64,000 nt of DNA from NCBI GenBank assembly GCA_022496185.1, contig WTXG01000147.1:26394-90393 (forward strand). The letters are read 5' to 3'. The notes below the pieces were generated by a model. That model was given only the letters and a program-made list of their open reading frames with translations, ran no database searches and had not been told where the DNA came from. Shown here in pieces: positions 44,056 through 56,374 of this stretch. Each line of letters opens with the position of its first letter. Positions within the stretch are counted from its first letter, which is position 1. Source of the DNA: Multifurca ochricompacta (Eukaryota > Basidiomycota > Agaricomycetes > Russulales > Russulaceae). The position numbers and the translations under genes were made by a program.

Positions 44056-44746
44056 GGGGGGTAATGAGGGGAACAAAGAAATCAATCAATGCAAGGGCGA
44101 ATAGGAATGTTGTGAAAGTGAGGAAAGTGGAGAGGAACGACCACACCAGGGAGATAATGGGGGAGATCAGCAAGCATGTCCACAAAGCAGGGGAATTGGT
44201 CAAAGAAGCTAGGTTCTCTGGAAAACTGAGCAGGCACCCAAGACTCTTGCTGACCGTCAAGCAAGTAGTATATAAGAAATTGGTGAGGATTGGTTGGATG
44301 ATCAATGCAAAGGGGGCGATTGACAAGAGAAGGAGGAGGTGTCCAATGGACAAGGCCAGGGTGGTGAGGGGAGAGGGCATTTGCAGCAGTGGGAGGGGGT
44401 GGAGCAGGGGTTGGGAGGCGAATATAACAAGGAGGGGGGGTGCCAAAGGTGTTGGACACATTCAAGAGGCCTGGGGGAACAAGGGGAGGCAATTGGAGGG
44501 TGGGGGAGGGCACAGGGAAAGGGTGAAGTTCTGGGAGCTCAAGAGGGGGCAAGACCAACAAAGGGGGAGCTGGAGATGCTGTGGCAGCTGCCTCTACTAG
44601 GGCAGCAAAGTTGAGAATTTTGTGGGGGGGGGGTAAGCTCATAGGGGGGGGAGGCTGCTTGATCCAAAGTGGAAGATGTGGGGGAGCTGTATTGGGACAC
44701 TAGGGCACTTGTCAGTCACTGTCTGCTGTAAAAGAGACTGTCCAAA
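44056..44746 (-). pseudogene. inverted B copy: leader ORF a
   Basis: Minus-strand frame at 44642-44082 matching B leader ORF a (ILNFAALVEAAATASPAPP, LPPLELPELHPFPVP, then REPSFFDQFPC). Its apparent ATG arises from ACG in the forward copy. The primer site agagactgtcca lies at about 44735-44746 (read on the minus strand). Confidence 0.75.
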
Positions 44747-45321
44747 TGTTACAACTCACTGTTGACTGCCTGGACAGTGGGTTGTATGCAAGGGGGAAAG
44801 GATTTGGGAGTGGGCAAAGGAGGAGAGTGAGGATGAAAGTGCAGGAAGACAAAGTGAACAGCTCAAGGGCAAGGGATGAGAAGCCTTCCACAAGGTGGGG
44901 CTAATCTCCTAGGTAATCAGGAACCAGATCACAAGTGGACAGTCTGGAGCTGTCCATTCTATTCCCAAAGGGTTTATATACATAATTACAACTGGGACTT
45001 TGGTCTGTGCACCACTTTAGGGGAGGTTAACTTTGCTTTAACTCCCTACTGATCCACCAATGAGAATAGCCCCACTTTTGGGCTTAGAAATCTGCAGTCT
45101 GCAGTCCACAGTTTGTGGACTGCTGTTTAGGCATTTGTGGGGTTCTGTTAGTACTCTTCCCACAGGTCTCCAATTTGGCAGGAGTCTGGCCCTGGTCCAG
45201 ACCAGCCCTTCTCTGGTCTTAATCTAGGGTTATCTTTGTTTCTGAGGGTTCTACAAGGTTTCTGGGAGCATCTGGGGATTTCTGGGGGTCAGGAGGTCTT
45301 CTGGGGTGTCAGTTCATGACA
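44747..45321 (-). repeat. inverted B copy 5' LTR
   Basis: 575 bp, tgttacaactc ... ttcatgaca, CpG-depleted like its partner at 34611-35183. Confidence 0.9.
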
Positions 45322-45716
45322 CTATGGACCTGTCCATACTGTGAGGTATGGGTATGGTGCACAGCCCTAAGGCTATCTAAGCAGGCCTTATATATGTAAT
45401 AGAAATCAGAGTCTGAATTGGAGTAGGTACATATCATATCAACATAGTCACAATAAAGCTAAAAGGGGAATCAGGGTCAAAGTGGGCCAGATGAGAATAT
45501 ATGTAGACATATCCAGTATAGTTGCAATTCTGGTGGGAAAATATGTAAGAGTCCTGATGTAAAGTATGAGTCATAGATAAGCACAGCATGAGTCAGAGAT
45601 AAGGAACAAATAGGTACAAAGAGGGCCACAATCACAGTCAACAAGGAGCCAAGTATGGCCAAACAATGAGTCACATGACAGAGAGAAGAAAAGACAACTC
45701 AGCAGGGTTTGTAACA

Positions 45717-45914
45717 AGACTGTCCACTTGTGATCCAGGACCTTATTGCCTAGGAGATTAGCCCTACCTTGTGGAAGGCTTCTCACCCCTTGTCCTTGAG
45801 CTGTTTGCTTCATCTCCCTGCACTTTCACCCTCACTCTCATCCTTTGCCCCACTTCCAAATCATCCCCTTTGCATACAACCCACTGTCCAGGCAGTTGAC
45901 AGTGAGTTGTAACA
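45717..45914 (+). mobile_element. R-U5 fragment of LTR family B
   Basis: 198 bp matching family-B LTR from agactgtcca to the end gttgtaaca. It starts exactly at the predicted transcript start (self-primer) and lacks all of U3. Forward orientation, next to the inverted B copy. Confidence 0.8.
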
Positions 45915-46112
45915 GCCAGAACATTACTAGTCCCCTACATGTGTAGTGACTTAACTTATTCAACTATCTTTATGACTCACTCAAATGTATTTACTGAGGC
46001 ACCTAAAGTAGATATGACCACTCTTGTTTTAGGAAGCTGCATGCAGAATAAAAATTGGATTTAAAAAAAAAAAAGCCACCTCAGGCCAAGCCAGGCTGGG
46101 GACATCACTATG

Positions 46113-46174
46113 TGTGGTTGGTCAATCTCTTCAGGATGGCCAAACATTGGAACAGTTTTGAGGGTTACTGTATA
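46113..46174. mobile_element. end fragment of the fold-back-2-related MITE
   Basis: ttggtcaatctcttcagg then atggccaaacattggaacag and ttactgta: the same as the right end of 14592-14811 with a few changes. The other end is missing. Confidence 0.75.
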
Positions 46175-46491
46175 ACATTGCAGGCCAGGCCTTGAAAGCA
46201 GCAAAGCCTTGTCTACCTCCACATCTTGCTGCTTGATCATGAACTGATTTAGCTTGAGTAAGCATTATGGAGGTTGCTTAAGGTTAACTTGGCAAATTTA
46301 ATGTTTTCTATTTTGGAGATAGATGGTTATCAAAATGATTAAATTAAATCATAGAAATACACTGAACAACCGCGAATTGTGACAGCCAAGATGCTGCGGT
46401 ATTATTCACTTGGCAAACCTATGACAACAAGTCCATCCATGGAATTCAGTATAACACCTGTGCATAAATACATCCTGAAAGAGGCCAATGA

Positions 46492-49400
46492 TCACTGCAA
46501 AGCCGCCGTGACAAGCTCGAGAATCTCGTTTATAGATTTTCCCCTGTTCTTGTCGTCCTTTGCGATCGGCCCCCACGTCAGCCCATGATGTGGTTCTGCC
46601 CCTATGCACCGCGTTATGACTTCTTTGTCTCCGCCCGCAGCCCCATGTTGCCGCTCAAATTTGAGCCACCAACCCCACGCATCACCGATATCCGGGTTGG
46701 CACTCACTGCACGGTCAAACCACTGTCGCGCCTTCTCAATCTTGCGTTCTGCCCAGAACAATCGCGCGACGGTACAGATCACGAGGGGATCGTCGGCACA
46801 TTTCTTGAGAGCATCCACGCTACGCGCCTTGCGTTGAGGCCGCGCCTCCGCCCAGATCGCCATCGACCAAAGTATGCCGGATGTTGGGCACTCTTGCAGT
46901 GCGCGAGCGAGTAACGCCTTCCCTTGCGCAGCGGCGCCGGAGCGTTCCTCGATGCCTATCGCTTCGGCCCAAAGCACGTCACTTTTCGGGTTGACCAGGC
47001 GCGCTTTCTCGACCAGTGCGCGCGCGCGGATGCTCTTGCCATCCGCCTCTTCCAACCGGCTTGCCATCACCCAAAGGGTGACATTCTTCGGGACTGCCTT
47101 GAGCCCTGCGGCGTAGGCAGCGCGCGCGGTAGAATAGTCCTGGGCGGCTTGATAAATTTGCCCTTGGATTATATACAGTTTGGCGAACTTCGGGTATTTC
47201 AACAGGGCAGTAGAGACCGTTTTCAAAGCGAGTTCTGTCTGGCCTTGCTGTCGTTCGAACACGGCCGATTTCATCCAAATCTATAGAAGAATGAGTTTTT
47301 TTCCGCATATACACCCGGGGGAGAAACAAGGATATAGTCACCCTCTCTGTGTCCGCGACCGTCCGCGCTCGCACGAGCAGCTTTCGCGCCACCTCTAATT
47401 CGCCATTTTCCGCCTCGAGTTTGACGGCCGCGAGCCAAATTTGCTCGCTCTCAGAGTTCTTGTCAAACGCGTGTTCGAGTACTTCGCGCGCGGCCGGCAC
47501 ATCTCCGCCGAGCCACTTCTCCTTGGCCCACATCAACCAAAGTACCTCCGCCTGCGGGCAGCACTCGACCGCGCGCGCAAGAAGTTTGTCAAGGCTCTCG
47601 CGGGTGCCGTGCGCCTTCTCCAGGTCCGCTGCGCGACGCCAAAGGCCACTCCGGTCCGGGAATACGCGTAGTGAGTACGCGAGCACTGCGCGTGCAGTGC
47701 CCACACGTCCACGCGCTTCTGCTGCCTCTGCGTCGCCAAGCCATGTCGTATAACGATCTTCCTCCTCCACATCCATAGCGACTGTCGCAGACACGATCGC
47801 CTCGCATGTACTTGGTGCCCCCTCAGCCTCACATCGTTCGGCCTCCTTCAACCATTGCTCGCGAGTGAGCAGCACGCCATGCGCGCGCAACGCACGCACA
47901 GCTGCGGCAAGGGTTTTGTCAACACGCTCGAGCTCCTCTCCACGCTTATCTTCTGAAAGATCCGCCGCATACGCCTCCTGCTCGATCAAGCGGCCAGCGG
48001 CTATCCAAATTTCGTGCGAGGTGGGTACAGCTTTGCGCGCTTTGTTAAGTACCCCTTTAGCGTTTTCTGGCGTCTCAAGCCGTGCGAGGGCGAGCCAAAG
48101 CTCAACAGAAAGCGGAATCACTTCAACGGCCCGGGATAGGAGAATGCGTGCGTCCGCGGGGGAGGTTTCTAGGTTGACGGTTTCCTTCCAGAGGCGGACC
48201 GAGTTCGGGATGTGCTCGAGTGCTAAGGGACGATGAAAGCCTGAAAGTCAAGGTAGAGGTGAAGAAGGCGTACCCCGCCGCAGCACGCGCTTTTTCCCTT
48301 TTGTATCATGCTCAAGGTCCGCAGCCGCCAACCAGATCTTGACGCTTTGTCCGACGTGCTGTACAGCGTTAGCAAGAATAACCTTGGCATCGTCACTTTG
48401 CTGTGGCAACAGTGAATGCCTTTTACCTAGATGAGTGCGTTGGGCTGACGTACGTGTAATCTTGCAGCTTCTAGCCAGACGTCGTCGCTCTTTGGGCACT
48501 GTTCACAACCTTGCTTGATAAGCTTCCGCGCAGCAACCATGCGTCCCGCATGTTCCTCCAGAGCGGCTGCTGCGATCCATCCTGGAGCGTGTTTCGGATT
48601 GGACTTGATGAGTGAATCGAATAGCATGCGTGCGCGTTTTATATCGCCAATCTCCGCCTCAGTCTTTATAACCTGACTATCCAGTGAAGTAAGGTACCCT
48701 TTCGGGTCGATGGACGAAGCTGAGCCCGATGTCGAGGCAGTTCCTGAGACCTGCGAGATGGCCAGCTATATGGGAGGTCAAGACAATGAACGAAATCAGC
48801 TACCTGATCGAGCTTGAGAGATAGAATCTTGTCTCGTGCTTGACCGATCTCGACAAAATTCGTCAAGGTGCCAGAATCTGCCGGTGTCTCGAACCCTCCA
48901 TGGTCCTGCCGATCATGAGGTCAACAGTTTCATGATCGGCGAGCCACGTACCTGCTGTCTCCGATCCAACGAGTTTTCGTATTCTCCCTTCGCTCGGTCC
49001 CCCACAACAATGCTGTCGGGGACAACGAACGAGCGCTCATCCCTCCTTCGCTTTCTTCGTGTAAGATTCCCGACTTCGGGTATGTTCTCCCACTCGGAAT
49101 CTGTAACAACCGCAAGCCCGCGTTTTAAATCAGCGAATTGTTGTTGCAACTTTGGTCGCTCTGCGCGATGCTTCGCTAGTTCTTCCTCCTCACGGGCCTC
49201 GCGACGGGCACGCCGTCGCGAGTCCATTTTTCGGTCAACTTGCTCGTAGATCTTGTCGGCCTCCTCATCGTCAGCCTCATATGTTGTACCTGCAAAGAGG
49301 CCATACTCATTGTCGGGGTCCTGGAATTGGTCGGGATCGACATCCGGTTCTTCGCCCCGCCTGGCCTGCGCCTCGCTGTGAAAACGGTTAGTATTAGGAG

Positions 49401-49629
49401 GGACTGAATGAATAAGTCACATACGCGATGACCTCTGCTGAAGGGCCTTCTCGTGCAGGGCCAATATCTGACCGGGTGGTAAAACCGGAGGCACTGGACA
49501 ATGTAGGTGAGGAAAGCAGAGTCGAGTATGAGATGGAAAGGCGTTTGTTTACCCTCGACCAAGACCGGCGACGTATGACGCCGGCGCCGGCATAGACAAG
49601 AACGCGAGCTTGTTTTTGTTGGACGCCAT
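46492..49629 (-). CDS. prp6: pre-mRNA splicing factor Prp6/Prp1 (U4/U6.U5 tri-snRNP)
   Basis: Eight-exon model on the minus strand: 49629-49553, 49493-49425, 49375-48952, 48905-48804, 48750-48454, 48400-48274, 48240-47342 and 47280-46492. All phases agree; 927 aa, the usual family size. The N-terminus (NKLAFLSMPAPASYVAGLGR, SGFTTRSDIGPAREG, EYGLFAGTTYEADDEEADKI) is the PRP1 N-domain. The rest is HAT/TPR-type helical repeats (GWIAAAALEEHAGRMVAARK, IWLAAVKLEAENGELEVARK, WWLKFERQHG). The protein bridges U5 and U4/U6 in the tri-snRNP in the nucleus and is essential in yeasts. No stops or frameshifts; high CpG, in contrast with the transposon region. First gene of the core compartment. Confidence 0.95.
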
Positions 49630-52389
49630 GGCTTACTCGTGTACAAGGAAGACACCACACAGGAGTACCAATCAGTGGCACTAGTATTAGCTTAAGGGAT
49701 CAGAGCCAAAGCCAGAGGACCAGCAATTGGTGGACAATGTCACGTATCACGTGTCCAAGTCTGTATATTATGTCACGCCGTGACACACATTATGAAAGAA
49801 ATGAACGGGACCATTTGGGTGAGAGTGGGTTGGATGGAAAGACAGACACGACTCGGAAAAACGGTGCTCTTGTGCGTGTACATGTATACGTAGTGCTCAA
49901 TCATCCGCCGAATAATACACTGACACTTCTCGGGCTCGCCCTGGCCAGATAATCGGCTTCTTCACCAAAGCCTCCGAGTGATCCATCAAGCGCTACTATG
50001 ACGACGAGTGTCTCTCTTATTCTTTCTTTCTTTTCACACCACTTTCACACCACAAAGTCCTCGAGGCACAGCTCGGTTTCAACCCGGTTTCACCGAAAAT
50101 GACACACTCCTTTTACACCCCTTTGGTGCCGCTGCACTTCTGGACGCGCCTTTTTGCGCACATGGTGAAGTACCAGTTGACGGCGGCGCCTACTCTTTTT
50201 GGATACAGCGAACCCCGCTTATTCTTTCAGGTGTAAGCCGAAGCCGCGCGGTATGAAGGTAGATAGCGAGAGAAACGCGATTGTCGCGCGTCGAGCCATT
50301 GCCACCAGGTGGCTCATGCCCTACGGCATCATGAGGTCGCATACGTTGCACGAGGGTCATGCAGCCTTTTATGGCATCGCCGTAACCAAATGGCCTCCGT
50401 CTCACGTAGTCTTTTCCTGCAATATGAACGCCTCCGAGTACAGTCAACGCAGGAAAAAAACCATGGGCAATGTGGATGGCGCAATCACAAGCTCGGCATG
50501 AAGGAGCTTGGTCTCCGCCAGACATTCCTTCAGAGGCCGCGCTTAAAGCTACCGAATCTGCGCGTTTTCAGGCTTAGCCTCAAGGAGCGCGTGCCTGGTT
50601 GGGTCCTCTTCGGGGCTCTCCGCGGACTCATCTAAGGTAGCTTCTGCTGTACCAATGGTTCCTAATAGTCTGACGACGGAAGTTGCCTTTGGTTCGAGGC
50701 CGAACCAGTTTTTTTTTTCCTGCCTCCACTTTTATCCACTGAGTGCGTTGAGGCTCCGTTTGTGATGCCGCAACATTATCCCTGTTTCTCGCTCTCGCTT
50801 GACCCCCTGCGGCCTTTCGTTCTCCCTCCCGGCTCGTCTCAAATACTGGTTCTTACTTTAACTCACAGGGTCCACCTGCATTGCCCAACACGACGCTCTG
50901 TGAAGGAAATTGGCTTAAGGGCCGAAGAAGCTTCGATGCAACTCCCGCGGCTTTAGCCACACCCTAGCAATGACTATACTGATGACCGTGACCGTACTTT
51001 ATGCAATGGTGTTTACGCCTGGCCTGAAACCGAGGCAATTGCCGCTTGTCATATGTGGTCAATCGTCAAATCCTCGGGTTCCTCTAATACTTACCAATCG
51101 CATTGACTCACCAACTGCGTGTGACCCTCCCACCATGGCGCATACCTGTTCGTCGTCTCTGGGCGCTGTAATCTGAGGAAGCGTGCCTGCCGGAACTATT
51201 TTCCAACTTTCCGACGACCTCCGGATCGTCCGAGACACTTTACTTTATCTAGAAATCACCTTGGTGGCAAAAACCACTGCCTCTCAGTTATGGAATTCCT
51301 GCTTCACCCCGCCCGCGGTCCTCGAAACTATTTTTTTTACAATATACCACCATCTGTTCATGACTTGGTGGTGCGACCGTTTTAGGAAGTATAGGTTGCT
51401 CCAGCGTTACAGACCGAGGGCAACGACGCAGAACAAAAAGTTTTATGTTCTACCTCTGGTTGGGGGCAAAAGGTTGGCCGAGTGCTAGTGGGAACTATCG
51501 TTTACGTCGATCTTATCTGCTTCATTATCGGTATCCTTTAGCCGACGACATCTACTCTGGGACTCTTGATGCGCACGCCGCGATTGGTCGCGCACAGGTG
51601 ACATTGTGACCCTGCTCGTTCCAACGACCTGGAAACCATCCTCCAGGGGTTTCTCCGTCTACACACCTAGGTTCGAGAAGCACGCGGCGCGGCAATGCGC
51701 GAGTTCCGAACAGGCCATCCGATATTGTGGCGCGCCGAGCATCGCATAGTTCGAGGCCTACAGTAGTCTTGGCCACGCGTCTCTCGTTCGTTTGGTGGCG
51801 TTGTTTGAATTCGTGTAGTTTTTTGTTCTCTTCTCTCGAAAAAGGGGTTTCCCACAACAAAGTTATCGAACCCCCACAGTCAGCAGGTCTTGAATCAATT
51901 CGACTGTCACCGAGCCCCCATTCAGATAGAAGCTGTGGAAGAATTGAAGTGTTGCAAGGCGGCGCGCAGGTAACACTCACGAGACAAAACTAGTACAATC
52001 CACCCAATGAACTCGCACATCGCAGTGCGGATTTTTCGCTCTGCATTTCCACTCTCGTAACGCTCATTATAAATGCACTTTTAGTCTTGCGACACTTCGG
52101 AAAGTGTTCAATTTGAAGCTTTTGTGTCTGCTGCTTGATATTTATGGCCCGCATGACGTATCCTAGGCAAATTCGTAACAAAAATGGAATACTCATAAGA
52201 AGGAATCAACCGGAGTCCCCATTAGCTCCCACAGCGAGTTGGTAATTTGATTCCAAGAACCACCTTTGAAATTAATGTCCTCCGAATTCGAAAAAAGTAA
52301 GTGTAACTTTAATATATAAGTCGATATACCTTATGTGCGGGAACCCCCTCAGTTTCTCTCTCTCCCAACTCACTCTAGGCACATCTCAT
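49630..52389. other. 2.7-kb intergenic stretch, no gene recognised
   Basis: Several short frames (50008-50256, 50309-50635, 51183-51488) with no family features and no shared splice logic. GC is typical of the genic side. It may hold decayed genes or long regulatory regions; I could not assign any. TATA-like tatataag at about 52313 lies ~75 bases before the next gene. Confidence 0.45.
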
Positions 52390-54413
52390 ATGACGCCTCA
52401 AGTTATTCGTAATTTGTCCCCACGTCTCCTGGTCCAGCATGAGCGCGTTCCTATCCTCAAAATTCTGCGCTCCCTGACATGGGTCCAATGGGCGTTATTT
52501 TTTTCCGGGTACCCGCATAGCCCTCAAAGAGTCACCCTGCAGAAACTGATACAAGTGGCAGGTGGCTTGCCTGGACTTTCGATGCAATTGACCTTTTCAT
52601 CATTGCCTTCAACACCCCTCACCTGCAGACCTTGTTTCACCAACACGGAATCATCCCCATGGTGCGTTGTGCTGCATTGTAGTACCTCCGCTAGCTACAT
52701 GACTTCGTAATCATAGGCGGTGGCTGTTTCATGCAGCTTCCTTTTCAGAATTCTTGGCAGTGTAAGTCTCATAATGCGTCTTTTGAGCTCTCTACAAGAA
52801 TGGGACGGCGCACACGTTCCCCATAAGCGCGCGCTGGTTAGAGGCGTCCGGCACTCTATCCTGTGACGGCATGAACGCGTATGGGAACTACGGGAAGCCC
52901 AGGCGTTCTGTTAATGCTTGAATGAGCCCACTCTGTCAGGAACGTACTGATTCTCGTCGTCTCCACAGTTCTTTTTCGGCATTTTGGCTGATCGCTTTGG
53001 ACGAAAGTGGCTGCTTGTGGCCATACTTCTCTTCTGCTCCCCTGTTCAGTTCATCACTGCGTTCGTTCAGGACTTCATGCAGTTCTTTGCCTTGCGAATC
53101 ATCTCTGGCTTCGCGATGGGGGGTATCTGGGGTCTGGCAGCCTCCCCTGCGCTAGAAAACATACCTGTCGATGCGCGTGGGCTCGCATCGGGCGTACTGC
53201 AATCTGGATATGCTTTTGCTTACATCATAACCTCCGTTTTGAATTTGTTTCTCATCTCAAACAACCACCACACTTGGCGCGTGCTGTATCAGATCAGTGC
53301 CGGAATTGCTGCCCTTGTTGCTGTAATTCGGGCGGTCATCCCGGAAAGTGAGGCTTTCCTCCGTGCACAAGCTCAAAAGCGCGCCCGTGGCGAGAGAGAT
53401 GGGGAGGGGGCCGAATCATTCGGCCGTAAAGCGCGTCTTATGTTGAAGAAGAACTGGAGACTGTTCGTGTTCGCTTCGATTATGGTTGCTGGTACGTGAG
53501 CATTGCAGGTTGTATCGTGAGCTCGTTGATCATTGTTGGCAAAAGTTACGAGCACAGTTGTGCATGCCTCGCAAGATTTGTACCCGACCTACCTAACGAC
53601 AATCAAAGGTTTCACTACTCGGGAGTCTACGCTCGTCGCTATGCTAGGTAGTTGCGGGGCTATCACGTATGTATTTTACTTGCCTCAATATTCCACGGCC
53701 CCTCTGAACCACATCCACTTTCGCTACAGCGGCAGTGTCATAGCAGGATCTGCTTCGCAATTCATCGGCCGCCGATTGACAGTAATTGTGTTTGTACTTT
53801 TTGGTGCAGCTTTCATTCCTCTCTGGATTATTCCCTCAACTGTGGTCAAACTTTGTATTGGCACGTTCTGGCTACAATTTGGCGTCCAAGGTGCGATGGG
53901 CGTGATGCCCATTCTAGTAGCTGAGTTGAGCCCACCCGGATTCTGTGCAACATACCTGGGACTTGCCTATCAAGCCGCGAACGTGCGCCGCTCCTCTTTT
54001 GGAATTGCTTTAGGATTGTCTCTGATTTTCCCTCCCTGCCTTTGGGTTGTAAATAGTTTCTGGCAGCGGGAGCTGGGCAGATACAAACGATACTCGCTGG
54101 CGCTCGCCACCTGAAAAAGACGACCATCGTGGACGGGGAGAGCAAAACCGTCCCCGGCTACGTGGCTGGCATATGCATCATACTGGGTTGGGCCATGATG
54201 GTTACGGTCAAGTTCTCTGTCATCGGGCAGGAGTGCGTCCTTATGTCTATTACATTACTCGACCCTGCAAAGACTGACCTTGGCTATGTCGGCTCAGAAA
54301 CCATGGATCGCGCTTTGAGAGAGATAACTCGTCATCCGAGGAAGCTTTCCCTGCGACCATCACGTCTGGGCCACGCCAGGGGTCCATGGAAGAGGAGAAA
54401 TATCCGAGTTTGA
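52390..54413 (+). CDS. MFS carboxylate transporter, Jen1-like (possibly disrupted)
   Basis: Exons: 52390-52508, 52562-52661, (unclear middle), 52969-53491, 53546-53666, 53730-53982 and 54057-54413. Reads LTWVQWALFFSGWLAWTFDA, IDLFIIAFNTPH, FFGILADRFGRKWLLVA (MFS loop 2-3 motif), IISGFAMGGIWGLAASPALE, QDLYPTYLTTIKGFTTRE, GSVIAGSASQFIGRR and AELSPPGFCATYLGLAYQ. This is the sialate/lactate (SHS) branch of MFS: plasma-membrane proton symport of lactate/pyruvate-type acids. The Jen1 signature NxxSHxSQDxxxT keeps HxSQDxxxT but has Ser and Val for the Asn and Ser. Between 52662 and 52968 I could not find the expected second transmembrane segment; the best frame has TGA at 52923-52925. A pseudogene is possible. 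Confidence 0.7.
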
Positions 54414-56370
54414 CTCGCGTGGAATTGGACATTTTTGAAAAAATATAATCACGCAAGTATATGTACCTTGCGCTTCCCAGTTACCTTCCACCATCGCATA
54501 GTTAGGATGATTGTACGATAGGGATGGTTCCATGAAACGCGGATTTGAGAGACTCGCGTAGCCCACGAAATGTTCATGCCACAAATATGCTATAATAATT
54601 TTTTGTGCCCATTATAACTGACGTGGTTAGGATGGTCCTAGCGGCATGCGGGCCCATAACCATCGCCTAGAGACGACCCCTTTGAGGCATAGACCTATTA
54701 CCTCGCCATTGCCGTAGTCGGAGGCCTTCTAAGACGTAAGACGACGGGATTTCCTAAGGAAGGTGAGCACAGCAAGGGGAGATCATAGCCTCCATTTACG
54801 AAGGTGGTTATGGGCGGCACGCGGGGTTGGCAGGTACAGGGGCGGCGTAGAAGTCGATAACGACACGAGGAACCGTCCACGCTGAGAAAGTTCTGCAAAC
54901 AGGACGTAAATTTATATTATTACTCATTCACGGCACTCAGTATCCAACTATAACCTTACATAAGCGCTTGTCTAAATTATCACTATCACTAGCCTATGCA
55001 CTGGCACTAATCGGCTCTTACTTCGCACCGTTGCTCTTGCTTTGATTACAAGACAGTTATTTGCCTGGACAGAACGAACGTAACAGAACCAAAAAAATGC
55101 AAATCCAGGCCTTTGGTTGTCGTCGTCTATAGCTGGGGAAACAGTTAACCATAAAGACGTTGTCCGCTTAAAGTTCCCAGAAGCCTCGAAAAAAAATATA
55201 ATCAAAGATTGGTGTTGTATAAGCAGATCAATAAGGGATTCACCTAGTGCCGAGGGGGAAGGGTGGTGGGAAATAAAGTACTTACGTTCACGAGAGTGAG
55301 TGTCAGTCAGTTTCGTTCTCGGGCGTTTATCTTTTTATTCGCCATTAATATTCACATTACACCACTCCCGGTGGCCGCACAAATAAGCGAACCAAGAAAT
55401 CAAAAGAAAAACAGCCGTCATCGTTTCTCAGTGAATTCGATAATTTCCCCGCGGCGGCGATATAAGGCATGTCTATTGTCGTAGGTGCGGGCCAGATAAC
55501 CTCACTTTATTGGTTCTTCTTGCGTAAACCATCTTGTATAGATTATCTGGCCCCCAGATGCCTATTCTACCTCATCATTCACAAATGTCTTTCTCCGTCT
55601 CGGACTCTGCACCTTTGTCCTCCTAGCTCGCGACGTCTCCTGGCCACCCGATGGATCAGCGAAACGTTGAGGTGTTTGACGGTGCTGCGCGGAAGGGGCG
55701 ATACAAACCCCCTTGGCAGAGATGAAGACGCTCACCAACATCATAAAATCCTCGATAGAACGGATCGAGGGGGGTAGTCACCGCTAACTCGTTCATGTAT
55801 TCCTTGCCGAACGCGCCATTTAGCCTTGATTCCGAGGCACCGCGCACACATCCTATCATTCAGTCGGCCGGATCGCTTATCACATTAATATTATTTGAAT
55901 CAACCAACCAAGCTACGTTTTCATCCATCTTCACGTCCCTCTCTCTCTTTGCCTCTCTCTCTCTGCCTCTCTGTCTCGCTGCCGCTACTGGGGAAACTAG
56001 AGCACTAGGTGACTAGATTGCCTAGCTCTAGCACCCCCTAGCTGCTTGTAATCTCCCTGATGTATCTTACTCGACCTCTATTATGGCCATGTTATAGAGT
56101 CTGACAAGACTGCTTTGAATAAAGCACTTGACTCGAGCATCCAGAGAACCGATTGCGATCTGCCAGAGTCGAGGCCGCTGCCATGGATGGTGTAATGAAT
56201 ATGACTTGGGCCGAAGCCCGGACCATCCTTGACGGTTCGATTCGCATGCTACGCCTCCTTGCTGACCGCCATTTTTAAACATTGAAATTGATTGGAAAAA
56301 GTTTTCTCAGGACTCTCTGATTGTTGATGTTGGAGGTGGTCGCAAGCAACCCACTATGCACACCTTCGCT
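54414..56370. other. gene-free stretch
   Basis: Short frames only. Microsatellite-like ctctctctc runs near 55930-55985. Contains several AT-rich blocks. No gene, RNA or transposon end recognised. Confidence 0.45.
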
Positions 56371-56374
56371 TCGT

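Larger units (their letters stand above)
34611..45321 (-). mobile_element. inverted, internally deleted Gypsy B copy, split by A3
   Basis: A second family-B element on the minus strand: 3' LTR 34611-35183, integrase region 35240-37224, then element A3 and a further LTR (37225-44055), then the B leader (44056-44746) and 5' LTR (44747-45321). Gag, protease, RT and RNase H are missing. Strongly CpG-depleted relative to the forward copy: the cggactg array reads cacagtc here. The outer flanks differ (gaagt and ctatg), so no target-site duplication remains. Confidence 0.85.
45322..46490. other. transposon debris at the compartment boundary
   Basis: No gene. Holds a hAT-like terminus (ggtatgggtatggtgcacag, 45345-45364, continuing ccctaa), an R-U5 piece of LTR B, an A-tract preceded by aataaa (about 46047-46073) that looks like the tail of a retroposed RNA, and a MITE end. 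Right of about 46.4 kb the sequence becomes CpG-rich and genic. Confidence 0.55.

Noticed and set aside
50008..51488. Open frames between prp6 and the transporter as genes
   Set aside because: Overlapping frames on both strands, no family motifs, no consistent splice pattern.
56180..56260. Possible tRNA gene (B-box-like ggttcgattc)
   Set aside because: No matching A box or cloverleaf stems could be drawn.
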